Source of the DNA: Haemaphysalis longicornis
Lineage: Eukaryota > Arthropoda > Arachnida > Ixodida > Ixodidae
NCBI GenBank assembly: GCA_013339765.2
Contig: CM023457.1
Span: forward strand, 77,930,192 to 77,994,191
Direction of reading: 5' to 3'
Length of the DNA stretch: 64,000 nt
The notes below the pieces were generated by a model. It ran no database searches and had not been told where the DNA came from. It worked only from the letters and a program-made list of their open reading frames with translations. The position numbers and the translations under genes are program-made. Position 1 is the first letter of the stretch; each line of letters opens with the position of its first letter. Shown here piece by piece: positions 10,780-20,607 of the stretch.

Positions 10780-11040
10780 GCGCACCGGGTTGATTTGCTG
10801 AGCAGAGGGAGTGGAGAGGGAGAGCAGCGCGCATGCGCGTAGCGGCAGATGGTGTAAGGGAGGAGCAGAGCGCGTAGCGCACAGGTGGTGGAGAGGAGGA
10901 GGGGAAGAGAGTGTGTTATCACAGGTGGTGTGGAGAGAGGGGAGAGGTGCGGACGGCCGGACGCCGACGGACGACGGAGGGTCGACTAGGAGATGCTTTG
11001 CATCTAAACTTTCTAAGAGCGGGGGGGACAGTGTGTGAGG
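10780..11040 (+). repeat. Purine-rich, CpG-rich tract
   Basis: The plus strand is dominated by GAGAGG, GGTGGAGAGG and GCGCGTAGCG words and ends at AGATGCTTTGCATCT (10,991-11,005), a small perfect stem-loop. The minus-strand frame of 166 residues crossing it is Pro/Ser/Arg-rich and is the complement of this composition, not a gene. It may be a retroelement 5' UTR or LTR. Confidence 0.5.
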
Positions 11041-11274
11041 TGTGACGCTCGTGATGACGACGACGACGATGACGACAGCGTGGCGGGAAACGTACCCACC
11101 GAGTGATCGTGGCGCCAGTGCGGCTTCCGGGGATGGCCCTGAGTGTGGCTGCGCCGACAAGCGGCAACTGCCGACCAGCTCACCTGTGGTTGTGGGTGGC
11201 GGGTTTCTAAGGGCAGGAGGATGCAGGTGGTGCGGCACAAATTGGCATCGATTATATTGGTTGTCCTGAAGATC

Positions 11275-12160
11275 AGTTCACGTTCACGCACTCGGAGTGG
11301 GGGGGGGGGGGGTGGAAGTCTAAGTTTGCGTTTACGTCCTTGCTGGCTGTTAGATGATCTAGTCCGCAAAGCTGACACTTTGGCTTACACGTGCGGTCCG
11401 GCACAGGGTTCCTTGCATGACACGGTTTGCATATGTCCACTTGTGGATTGGGGCAGACGTCCTGTCGGTGCCCGAGAGCACAACACAGGGAGCAGCACTG
11501 GTACGATCGCCTATAAGGTTTGCAGCGTGTGAGTATGCCGTACACCCTTACGTAGAATGGCACGTGTGGGCCTTCAAATGTGATTACTGCTGTGGTCTAG
11601 GGGCCGAGCATTCTTGCATCTAGGATGATTGGTCCAGTTGTGACGATTGGCTTCGCGCAGTTGGTCCGGTGTGATGCCGGGGTCAATGCCATGTATAATC
11701 CCTCGAACGGTACCGGGAGGTGGTTTTAGATATGCGGTGACCAGGAAGGTGGTGGTTCCAAGCTGCAGGGTCATGATACGCCGTAGAGCTAGTACGCAGT
11801 CTTCGTCTGGTGTGCTCAAAGTGACGAGATTTTGCTGAGCTTGTGGTTGCGTGATGCCTTGAGCGTACAATCGGCGTTTTGGGATCCCGCTAGCTTGTTG
11901 GATGCTGTGCATGAGTGGTCTGTCGGGCCATGCCGCGATTCGGAGTCCCGAGCGCGGGCGAGAGACGATCTTATAGTCGCTTTCAGGGAGTTTGGGCGCA
12001 GGCGGGATACGAATTAGGGGTTTTCAGTGCTTACTTGTAAGACCCGCTTGTGCTGCAGGTGGTGGCGGCTGCTTCGGTGACTGGCGCTCTCGTAGGATTT
12101 GTCCCCAAGGGGTCATATTTTGGGAGAGTTCGGCCGTTGAAGTGTGTCGAAGTCCATTGT
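11275..12160 (-). pseudogene. LINE ORF1 (zinc-knuckle) fragment, I-like
   Basis: This starts near 12,155 on the minus strand with MDFDTLQRPNSPKI. It continues through SDYKIVSRPRSGLRIA, QQNLVTLSTPDEDCVL and VRGIIHGIDPGITPDQLREA, then cysteine clusters CCSLCCALGHRQDVC, CKPCHARNPVPDRTC and CQLCGLDHL. It is the same protein type as the ORF1 at 20.6-22.4 kb (IKIILIPRGGLNV, GVIRGISLSD, three Cys clusters). ORF1 binds element RNA. Several frameshifts are present. It ends abruptly at a 13-G run near 11,298-11,311, with no EN or RT downstream. Confidence 0.75.
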
Positions 12161-13504
12161 TTCTTGGACAAGGGGGCTCATGAGGAAAAGGAAAGCATGC
12201 GCGCTGTCCATCCGATCGTGCGCGAGCAGTGTGAAGGCCTGAAGTCGAGTGGGATTGAGCAAAGTATTGTTGAGTTCAATGCAAGAGGAGCGAAAGGGAA
12301 GGGACAAAGCGTGAGGCGTGGGTATGTGAGAGCGTAGAAGGGGCTAATCAGGGCAGATGCGGCAGGCAACTATCGCTATCGACGACATTTGCAGTGAAGC
12401 AAGCAGATACGAAACAAATGTGCTTACAGGCAGAATTCATACGGCTAGGTTCCTAGAACCTCGTGTTTCTAGGGCAGAAGCTCTCAGTGCTCTCAGCGCT
12501 ATGGAAACTTCGAAAATGATGGAGTGGGCGGTATCACACAAGCAATGGCCGGTTCCCAGCAGGCCACTTTTTCAGTGCTGCAAGAATCCAGTTAGGTAGA
12601 GTGGAGCATACGCTGCGAAGATGAAGCCACGTGTGGTTGGTATTCCCGAAGTGCAGCATGCGTACAAGTAGCAACTGAGAATCATTGGCCAGAATCTGAG
12701 AAAACACAGCGTGTTCGCAAAAACGAACATGGAAAGGCCTGCTAAACAGGCCTGGCAGTAAGCGAAAGGGCAGAGAGGATGCTGCGTGTTACGAACTGAA
12801 AAACGGCAAATGCATGTAAGTGCCATGCTCTCAAAGCTGAAAATTTTTAAAGGCCGTTCTCCAAGTTCAAGAGACGCTTTAAGGCATACGATTCATGTTT
12901 GTGATAAGCTTGTTTTGTTTCTCTTACCCATGCGGGTCTTTTCTCCGGTAGACACGTCCAGAATCTACAGGAAGTCGCGGCTCTCAACCGACATACCCTA
13001 TGTAAGTGTAAACCACGCAACTTCTTGTAAGGAAATTTAAATGTCCTTCGGCATGTTTGCTCAAGCGAAACATTTTCCACCTTCGCAGGACAACCGCCTT
13101 CACAACGTGGACTGCTTAGGTTTTTTCTCATTTTGTTGACAGAAAAACAAGAAAACCCAGTTATAATTTCGTTGCGCTGTGCAAGCGTCAGCCCGCAGCA
13201 GCAACGTCAGCTTACACAATAATATTCTTTTTTTACTTTTACATACCGATCGCGGTTTCCGGTTGTGTGATCCCGTTGCATGATGTCTGATTGAGGAAAC
13301 TTCCGAAGCACGATATGGCGCCACATGTGTTTCTTGTTGGTGGCGGCATTTTTGTACTTGCACTGCGAGAGGTCGAACGAGCACGAACCATCCGCCGGGG
13401 CTGAAAAAACAGGTGGTGGCGAGTTCATGTACAGTGCATTTGCCTGTGTTAAAACCTGCATTTTGCGTTTTCAAATTTAGCTGAACACACACCAAATACA
13501 ACCT
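12161..13504. other. Unassigned stretch
   Basis: The first 200 bp may be the 5' UTR of the minus-strand LINE. Beyond that no frame is recognisable; the 133-residue minus frame at 13100-13501 has no motif. Confidence 0.4.
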
Positions 13505-13548
13505 ATTAATATATTATATATATATTGATAATATTATATATATGCAAA
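13505..13548. repeat. AT microsatellite
   Basis: TATATATATA blocks separated by TTGATAATAT directly abut the 3' end of the PLE on the minus strand. PLEs often terminate at or beside simple repeats, so this may be the target site. Confidence 0.8.
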
Positions 13549-13589
13549 AGATGTGAACAACTTTGCGGTAAACGTATTTATTATAAATC

Positions 13590-13626
13590 GCTGCAACAGT
13601 TTCGGAAGTAGAACTTCCTTCTTCAG
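13590..13626 (-). ncRNA. Hammerhead-ribozyme-like motif in PLE 3' region
   Basis: On the minus strand the core CTGAAGA (CUGANGA box, 13,620-13,626) is followed by a 6-bp stem with 3-nt loop (GGAAGT-TCT-ACTTCC), then GAAAC (13,599-13,603), then a 3-bp hairpin CTG-TTG-CAG. That is the order CUGANGA - stem II - GAAA - stem III of a hammerhead. PLEs are known to carry hammerhead motifs in their terminal repeats. The position after stem III reads CG where the canonical cleavage site needs U-H, and no good stem I is visible, so this copy is probably inactive. Confidence 0.6.
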
Positions 13627-14639
13627 AGACAATCTTACAATGCACACAGAACCCTTATGCACACTGCATGCGAGGGATTTGTGTCTTCCTCTCCCTCTTC
13701 AAGGAGGGGAATACGCCAGAAAAACAAATCCGGTAACAACACGACACTGGCCGGGCTTAGTGCTTAGAGGGAGAGGTTAAAAACTCAGGATAAAAAAAAA
13801 CAGGAAAGGCGGGGGTTTTAGTGAGAAAGCGGCATGGGTGTGGGAAGAGAGCGGGAGCAAAATTTTCTGTCGGGCCGCTGCGGCTGTGATGAAAATGAAA
13901 CTGGCAACCAAAGTACAGACAACACATGTACACAGATGGGAAGGGCGCGGCGGTGGTGTGTAGTAAGTAAGGACGCGGTCTTGGCATGGCACTTGTCTCA
14001 TGGGTTAACACCGAACAGACCATTAGGCGGAGATGCCATTGTTTTTACCAAGAAACCGGTGATAATTCTACTTTTTGTGCCCTTTGAACGTTCGCGACAT
14101 GGCGGCAGCCCGCGGCCGCCAGCCGCGAGCCGCAGAGCGTCAGACCGCGCGAAAGACAGGGATCATGTTACACAGGGGCGCGGTGAGTTCGGATAAGGCG
14201 ACGAGCGCCCCGTCCGTCCTTGGCGGCAGCGCAGAGCAATGTAAACGCACACATACGGCGCGGAATGCGTGAAGTTGAATGGAGGGCCGAGCCAGAAAAC
14301 CACTAAATTACGCCTCTGCTATGTCTTAACAGAACGCGACAATTCCAAGGTACGGCCAGACTAGCACTTCCGGTCAACGCAAACTCCCTCTCTCTTCTAG
14401 ATTGTCCCAACGTGGACAGCATTTATCGCGCAGCACGTCGAGTGCGAGGCTTAGGCGGCTTTTTTGGGCGGCGCTCCCGCTCGGTAAGCGTCCGTTGTCT
14501 GAGCTAATGGTGGGTGGTCCTGAAGAAAAAAAGTAAGTGGCAAAAAAATCCTGATATGATGGGGGAATGCGGGTGACACACTGCGAATCCACGACCTATT
14601 GTCAATCAACGTCCGTGGTCCTCCGGAGGCACGACATGC

Positions 14640-14908
14640 TGCCAGCGCTCTCATGAATACCATGAGTCAGCGTTTGACCTTATAAATAAGATACGATTCT
14701 TTCTGTTCGCGGTCCCGTTAGAGTGAAAACTGGTCTCTAGCAGAGTGACTTTAATTTGGTCGAGTGAATGTCCTGGGAGGCTGACTAGTCTTGAAATGGG
14801 CAAGTTGGGTTGTGTTTTAGCGTGGGAATAGTGGTTATTAACGCGTTTACGGAAGGCTGTTTCTATTTGTACGATGTACTGCATGCCACAGATGTCGCAG
14901 TGAAGCAT
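14640..14908 (-). pseudogene. PLE GIY-YIG endonuclease domain
   Basis: MLHCDICGMQYIVQIETAFR, then VNNHYSHAKTQPNLPISRLV, then LPGHSLDQIKVTLLETSF correspond to the C-terminal GIY-YIG nuclease of PLEs. The usual G-x(5-8)-YIG is here MQYIV, so the second glycine is replaced by Val. The conserved Arg region (FRKRVNNH) is kept. The domain nicks the target DNA. The frame ends near 14,651 where MDS-type shadow frames begin. It directly follows the RT on the same strand. Confidence 0.8.
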
Positions 14909-15096
14909 GTAGACGACATTATGTCTGTCACAGTTTAGATGCCGCCTTTATTTGAATACGTAATCTCAGGAGCTGACTTTAGCAGTAGTGGTGGTTGTAA
15001 TGTGTGAACAGACCTTACAACGCGTTTTCTTGCATGGCTGGCATCCCTGTTGAGTGCCCTCAATGGTAGTCGTCTTGGCTCTGACTAACATATCTT

Positions 15097-15740
15097 TCAG
15101 GTTTTCTCCGCGGCGATGAACCACTCAGGGGGGGGGGGGGGGTTGGGAATATTGAAGACAGTTGACTGCTTTGTTGCAGTATATTCAAATGTCTCGAAAG
15201 ATATTATTAAGCTTAGGCAACGCAAATGAGTGGGTGACGCCAAGATTTGTCTGGCTTCCTTCATTCCTGGGATTCCCTCCATGTAGAATTTCCTCCCGAT
15301 TTAGGTTACGGGCTCTGTTGATGGAGTCGTCGACCACTGCTGGTGGGTACTTTTGAAGAATGAGGGCATTTTTGAGTTGTTGGGAGTTCTGGTCAAAGTC
15401 GGCGTTGTTAGAGCAAATTCGGAGGTATCTGTGGGCGTGGGAATAGGGAATGCTCATCCTGCAATGCCGTGGATGGTCACTTTCATAGTGCAGGTACTGC
15501 TGCCTATCTGTGGGTTTTCTATATAGTGCTGTGATCGTGGTCGTGCCCTCCACCTCAATGGCTGACGTCGAGAAAGTTTACCGATGTCTTTGAGATATTG
15601 TGCGTAAAAGATAAGGAAGGGTGGACCGCATTGAAATCGGAAATAAACTTATGTAAGCTTGCCTCGTCATGCGGCCAGACAAAAAAGATGTCATCCAGAA
15701 ATCGCTTGTATATGAGCGGGCGAACGGGCTGAGCTTCCAA
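15097..15740 (-). pseudogene. PLE reverse transcriptase, C-terminal half
   Basis: RFLDDIFFVWPHDEASLHKF holds the catalytic motif C (LDD). It is followed by NAVHPSLSFTHNISKTSVNF and LDVSH. After a frameshift come YRKPTDRQQYLHYESDHPRH, IPYSHAHRYLRICSNNADF and AVVDDSINRARNLNREEIL, all signature blocks of PLE RTs (telomerase-like group). The catalytic Asp pair is intact, but the frame is broken near 15,550 and again near the G-run. RT copies PLE RNA at nicked or telomeric ends. The upstream RT motifs are absent from this strand. Confidence 0.85.
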
Positions 15741-16330
15741 GAAGGAAAAAGCTTCGAGGACGTCACCGTCGCCCTGGAATACCTACCCCCAACCATGGAG
15801 ACACTGGTGCTCCACGTCGGAACTGCTGATATAGCAGAAAGTGAATGCTTGAGCCTGCCTCTTCCCCGCACCCCGAACCGGCGCCGACGAGAGAAGACTG
15901 GCGATTTGTCAGATTCTTCAACTGCGAGGCCGCCCATTTTGTGCGAGAGGTCCGCCGCCTATGCCAGCGGAAGGAGTTGGGGGCAGACGTGCGCTACATC
16001 GACCACGCCTTCCACGAACTACCGGCAAAGAGGGTTTTTGCTGCTGACGGGCTGCACGCAAGTTTTGAGGGCGTTGCGCTGCTGGCGGAGCACTTTCGCA
16101 ACGCTATCTCCTTCAGGGCGCTCGGCTGGCAACAGAGACCCTTCAAACCACGACCACCGAACAGTCCAACACCAGGTGGAACGCCGGCACAGCGGGAATG
16201 TCAGCGGGCTTCCGCTTCTCCGCAGGTCTCTCCCACCACAGCTGTGACCCCGAAGACTGCGCCACACCGGTGTAACGGGACACGCCGTGCTTCCCTTCTG
16301 ATGACTGCCGCGGGCGTTCGTAACGACTGA
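15741..16330 (+). pseudogene. SGNH (GDSL-type) esterase-like domain fragment
   Basis: The first frame reads LEYLPPTMETLVLHVGTADI, matching the block with V-L-H-V-G-T-N-D of SGNH hydrolases, here with the Asn replaced by Ala. A second frame reads WRFVRFFNCEAAHF, YIDHAFHELPAKRVFAADGL and HASFEGVALLAEHF, including the D-x-x-H catalytic pair (DGLH). A Pro/Thr-rich tail follows to TGA near 16,330. The N-terminal Ser block is missing and a stretch between the two parts is deleted. SGNH domains occur in ORF1 of some LINEs; here the frame lies 170 bp upstream of a PLE ORF in the same direction. Confidence 0.65.
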
Positions 16331-16499
16331 CTCCGCACAAGTAAAAGTACGCACGACACGACCCTGGTCGCGCGCCTTCCTTTTTTTTTTGCAAAAGCAT
16401 AGATAAGCGCGTCCGCTACAATTTGCACTGTGCTACTTTAAAATCATATGTCAAACACGTAAAATACCTAAAGAACTGCGGCTACGGCTGACACCGGCA

Positions 16500-17785
16500 A
16501 TGACTGATCTAAATGCAGATCAAATAGCCACGGTGCAACAGATCCTCGGGGGCGCATCCTTGCAGCTAATGCAGGTAATAATAGGACACGGTGAAAGAAA
16601 GACATTAGAATTACAACGGTTTGAAACTTCTCTTCGGAGCAGTCCGGAGATATCTGAAGTGGAAAGAATGGAACTCAAGAGATACGAATCACAGAAAGAA
16701 GGAGATATAATGAACCAAAAATTATAAAAGATGCGGAGAAACAATATCCCCATTCCAGATCATTCATTTAAAGAGTCGGGAGTTCGATGATCAGGAAGCT
16801 AAACCAGAACTAAGGATCCTTCCATTCAGGATAATCCCACTGCTGTACCTTTGGGTGAGAAGAAAAGCGTATGGCCTGTGCGTCAAACCGCATCTGAAAG
16901 TACAGCGCATCCAGGATCCAACGTTGTCAACCTATCCGACGTACCTCTCCTAGAACCGGAACTTAAACTGCTAACAAAAGCTCTCACATTTTGTCTCTCT
17001 ACGGCTAAATGTAATGAATTTTAGCTGTACCGAGATTTAGACAATTTTGCAGAAGAACGTGCTCCTTCGTAAATACTTCTACGACCGGGAAACGAACCCA
17101 GACAAAACGTTCCGGGAGCATCATACAAATGCTGGACATCGAGTGATTGTCGGGACAAACATCTCGAAATGTACATACCGGCCGTTCAAGAAGACGTGTT
17201 CAATGCATTAAGGAAAAGAAACCCTTTCCGCAACAACCTATCAACCGATGAGCGCAAGGCCCTTTTCCCCCTCCGCCATCGTGATGACGTTGTTTTAAAG
17301 CCGGTGGACAAGGGCGGAGCAATAGTCGTAATTAACAAAACCGACTACATTAAGGAACTGCTCCGACAACTGAGTGATGAGAATTTTTATGAGGAACTTC
17401 CTGCGGACGCAACACAACGGTTCGTATCGAAAATCACCCGTGAACTCACATGGCTTCTTGAAAATGGCGATATAACTAAGTACATGTTTAAAGCAATGAC
17501 GCCCACCCAATCAGAAACTTGAAGGTTTTACCTAATTCCCAAATTTCACAAAACTGGCAATCCAGGCCGCCCTATTGTCTATTGCAATGGTACTCCAACA
17601 GAATCAATTTCCAGCTTTCTTGATTTTACTTTGAAAACTGCAGTTCCCACAATTCCGGCCTATATCAAGGACACAAACCATTTCTTGAAAGAGATGTCTG
17701 GACTGGTAATCCCCCCTGGCAGCTTCCTGATTAAATGAATGTCTCATCGCTGTACACCAATATCCCCAATTATGAGGACTGTGCA
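16500..17785 (+). pseudogene. Penelope-like element, 5' half of ORF
   Basis: This opens with ATG at 16,500 (MTDLNADQIATVQQILGG) and a charged helix. It then shows VNLSDVPLLEPELKLLTKAL, a decayed stretch, RDKHLEMYIPAVQEDVFNAL, RHRDDVVLKPVDKGGAIVVI, FYLIPKFHKTGNPGRPIVYC and NGTPTESISSFLDFTLKT. It ends at TPISPIMR / SLYTNIP-like motif A near 17,785, where similarity stops. These are the N-terminal and finger/palm blocks of PLE RTs. Several stops (for example near 17,025 and 17,521) and frameshifts kill it. It complements, without overlap, the minus-strand 3' half at 13,549-15,745. Confidence 0.85.
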
Positions 17786-17867
17786 CTTTAAAGCCCAGTT
17801 TTTACGCGTAAATAATTGTTTTTGTAATTATGACACGCAGAAACTGCTCCTGAGAGTACGACCGTTC

Positions 17868-18020
17868 GCGTTTCAAAGGCCTTTGAGATCCTCAAACGTC
17901 AGTTGGTGGTGCTCCTTTGACTCAAATGTCATTTCAACCAAAAGCCTTTCAAAAACGTCGTGTTGGAGCACAAAGGTGTCATTTGAGTAAAATGACATTC
18001 TACTCAAAGGCCTTCGAACC
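17868..18020. repeat. Inverted-repeat stretch with 8-bp hairpin
   Basis: CAAAGGCCTTTGAG near 17,874 is mirrored by CTCAAAGGCCTTCGA near 18,003. Words ACTCAAATGTCATTT and ATTTGAGTAAAATGACAT alternate in both orientations between them. TTTGAGTA (17,982-17,989) pairs exactly with TACTCAAA (18,001-18,008) around an 11-nt loop. This looks like a small decayed MITE directly beyond the truncated PLE. Confidence 0.55.
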
Positions 18021-18050
18021 GCTTGGGTAGCATGGGTATTACCCTTCTAT

Positions 18051-18183
18051 GGCTCCTGGAGTGACAGCTGTTACCGGTGTCTTCCTGGGTCGGCACGAGA
18101 CAAGCACGCTTCCCATTTAAGGGCTCCTGGAGCGACAGTGCTGCCGGTGTCTTCCTGGGCCGGCACGAAACGAGCACGCTTCA
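18051..18183 (+). repeat. Tandem duplication, 71-bp period
   Basis: GGCTCCTGGAGTGACAG and CGGTGTCTTCCTGGGTCGG through AAGCACGCTT at 18,051-18,112 recur as 18,122-18,183 with about 8 substitutions. It lies just upstream of an endonuclease-like fragment in the same direction. Confidence 0.85.
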
Positions 18184-18224
18184 CGCGCCTTCAACGTTTC
18201 ATCGTCATCGGCAGCGCCGTGCGT

Positions 18225-18405
18225 CGGCGGGTCTCGGTGGGCCGTGATTGCAAGCAGCCCACAACCATCCAGGGAACGTGCATCAACCTCATCTTCAGAA
18301 ACTTTAGGGTTCATTCCCTACAACAGCCCTTGAGTTTACATTTCACAGACCATAAGGCGGCCATATTCAAAGCGGAACGCCAACTACAGCTCGACGTTAC
18401 CTACG
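18225..18405 (+). pseudogene. AP-type endonuclease C-terminal fragment
   Basis: The frame reads QPTTIQGTCINLIFRNFRVH then SLHFTDHKAAIFKAE. The T-DHK-A block corresponds to the final S/T-DH motif of endonuclease/exonuclease/phosphatase domains, and TCINLIF to the preceding D-L-I/V-F strand (here N for D). Such domains occur in LINE ORF2 and in some tick Helentron-like elements. The N-terminal EN part and any RT or helicase are absent. The frame continues to a CT microsatellite near 18,462-18,488. Confidence 0.55.
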
Positions 18406-18522
18406 TTGAACATGATGATGATAATGCTTACATAAAGACAGACTCATACCACGTACAACGACTCTCTCTTTCGCTCTCTCTCTCTCTAATGTCTCTCCAA
18501 TCTAACACCCCTCAACCCCCTT

Positions 18523-18794
18523 CAATAAAATTACACCACCTTTCCGTAGGAGAACCCTGAGTAGTATGCGAAACAGCCATGGGGTCAACGCAATTTCCCA
18601 TTTCGTAGTTCCCGTAAGTGAAAGGTGTGATAGTTACCATGGAAACAACACCGTAAATATAACGGTAGCTACGTACCTCAACCTCAAGGAAAATGACGAA
18701 CTGAAAAAGAATGGGCACTTGAATCGAACCCATGGCTGCTTCGCATACTGCTCAGGGTTCCCCTAGGGGAAGATGGTGCAATTTTTTCAGTGTT
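18523..18794. mobile_element. Foldback element with ~65-bp inverted arms
   Basis: The left arm (18,523-18,590) contains ACACCACCTTTCCGTAG, GAACCCTGAGTAGTATGCG and AAACAGCCATGGGGTC. The right arm, reverse-complemented (18,727-18,794), contains GCACCATCTTCCCCTAG, GAACCCTGAGCAGTATGCG and AAGCAGCCATGGGTTC in the same order, with about 10 substitutions. Total length is about 270 bp with a 136-bp centre. It looks like a non-autonomous snap-back element. The right arm carries a B-box-like GGTTCGATTC on the minus strand, so an alternative is two inverted SINE ends. Confidence 0.7.
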
Positions 18795-19044
18795 CTTTGT
18801 TCCCATCGTTCGCTCGTTTACGGCGTCGCCGCAAAAACCCAGTAACAGCCAGCCAAAGTGGGTTGCCCAAAAAAAAGGGACATGAAAACATGTTTTGATG
18901 CCGCGAGACAACGACGGAGGTTTTAGGGATTGCAATAAGGGGGTGTGGCGTCTCCAGAGACAATGGTCCTCATAGATATTGTTTCTGGCATTTAGCAAAG
19001 TATATACCAAAAATCTAGTAGTATGAACATACAATAGCCAGCCA

Positions 19045-20137
19045 GGTCTCTGTGATGGTTTCGCTAGAGCTCGCGCTCAAGGCAGAAGTAAGGGTAGGTG
19101 GACAGTAAGGTCCACTTATGAGATCGTGGCCAGGCGCCCCGGACTGCGCGTGAGAACTCGCCACTCTGTCTGGGGGCCCAGCACTGGGGACTCTACGACG
19201 CCCTCAGCCGGTCGCCAATTCGTCACGTGCGCGCACGGGAGACGGAGTGTCTGGCATCACGCGAATGCCACGGGGATGATCCCCCATTGAGAACGCAGAC
19301 GGCGCCGCCGGGTTCCGCGTACCGTCGACGTGACTCGTGGAGGGGTAGGGATTACCGGCGACGGAAGCGCGGCCGCGCGAGACAAACCATTGTTAACGCG
19401 CCCCGGCCGGCACAGTGCACTCTCGCCGCCTTTCGCTCTCACCCCCGCAGGGTCGCGCGCACTTGCTCGTGTCCGCGAGCGTGCCGTTGACCAAAGATTG
19501 CGGCGCCTCATTGAATATTCCGTAGCGCGCTGAGTGACTGCTGTCTACGTGAATTTGGGGCACTTCCTTGCGCATGTACGAACCCTAACAGGGGCGTTCC
19601 CGAGAGAAGGCCGAATTTGTTTTGTTCTGAGCGCCGAGCTGGGCAGTTCCCGCGGGACAGAGGAAGTCTCTACCGTGAAGCTACGTTGGGATTTGTGAGC
19701 CCCCTAGGATAAAGGTTAGGATCGCGTCCGAAGTTTAGGGTGCAGCGCCGTAGCCGGGCAACTAGACAGATCCTGGCGGCGAGACAGGGTCTCGGGCGCC
19801 GTTTCTCGAGCGGTTGTGTACGCTCCAAGAATAGGAGAGTTAGACGAAGTTGAGAGGTCGAGTAATTTGTGCGCACTCGGAGCTAGCGTCTAGCTGAAGC
19901 TTGAAGTTTTTCCTTTTTCTACTCATGTACCCAGTTTCCCTACTGTAAATAGCGGTATATAAACTCTTCGTTTCACTTAATCAACCCCAACGCCTCGAGT
20001 TCGTCAATTAGACCACCGTCTCCAAGAACTTCAACACCATCGCCCTGCCAGCCTCCTGTCAAATCAACCGGAGCCCGGGCGATTGGGTTCCTGATCGACA
20101 CCGGACTTCAGGGAAACGAACCAACAACCATCTTTAC
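19045..20137 (+). mobile_element. Ty3/gypsy-type LTR (solo or truncated element)
   Basis: A GC-rich, frame-poor block of about 1.1 kb starts near TGTGATGG (19,051). It carries a TATATAAA box at 19,956-19,963, followed by a CT-rich leader and TGGTGCAGCCGACAGG at 20,138, a primer-binding-site-like sequence (TGG start) as in tick gypsy elements. The order TATA, R/U5-like leader and PBS supports a 5' LTR. No gag follows; LINE sequence starts within about 300-450 bp. The LTR start is a guess from the TG dinucleotide. Limits are uncertain. Confidence 0.5.
19956..19963 (+). promoter_or_regulatory. TATA box of LTR
   Basis: TATATAAA lies in an otherwise GC-rich block about 180 bp upstream of the primer-binding-site-like sequence. 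Spacing fits a pol II start within an LTR (start of R). Confidence 0.5.
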
Positions 20138-20607
20138 TGGTGCAGCCGACAGGATTTGGCAGAAGAAATCACCAGGCCACAACCAGGGGCAGCAGGCAGA
20201 CGCAAGCCCGCCGTCATCGGCGGCAGCCGAGCTCCGCGCGGAGTGGAGCGGCAGAGCCAAGCCAGCGCACGGGGCCAACGACGAGGCAGCCAACCACCGA
20301 AGGTGCGGGTGAGTGGGATTTCTCGCTCTTCGTCGTGGTGGCGCTAAAATCGCCGCGGTGAGCAGACGTCTCTCACATCGGCTCCGCCGGTTATGATTAT
20401 TTGTGCCGAGCCAATTGGAAATATTGACAAAATTCTGCTATACGGCAACGCAGCTCCACCTACAGACTCGATCGACACCTACCTCGGTGAGCTGCATCAA
20501 TTTTTCACCGACTAACTGGGGAACATAGATCTCCCAATGCGGCCGGCTTGCTAGGCCTAACCTAGGCCTAGCGCGACATCGGGCCGGGCGTGCCGACGGC
20601 GGCCGCC

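Larger units (their letters stand above)
13549..15745 (-). mobile_element. Penelope-like element, 3' portion
   Basis: Reading down the minus strand: RT motif C region, the NFLDV segment, thumb region, GIY-YIG endonuclease (14,640-14,908), a long 3' region and the hammerhead-like motif, ending at an AT repeat. The 5' half of the ORF is missing here but a matching piece lies inverted at 16,500-17,785. A GC-rich block (14,090-14,560) without homology to PLE coding interrupts the 3' region and may be an insertion. A 15-G run (15,128-15,142) lies inside the coding part. Confidence 0.8.

Noticed and set aside
10738..11238. 166-residue minus-strand Pro/Ser/Arg-rich frame
   Set aside because: Composition artefact of a GGTGGAGAGG-type purine-rich tract; no motif, overlapping frames look alike.
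15669..15740. N-terminal extension of the SGNH frame
   Set aside because: These codons are the exact antisense of the PLE RT motif C region; the SGNH-related sequence starts only at the junction near 15,741.
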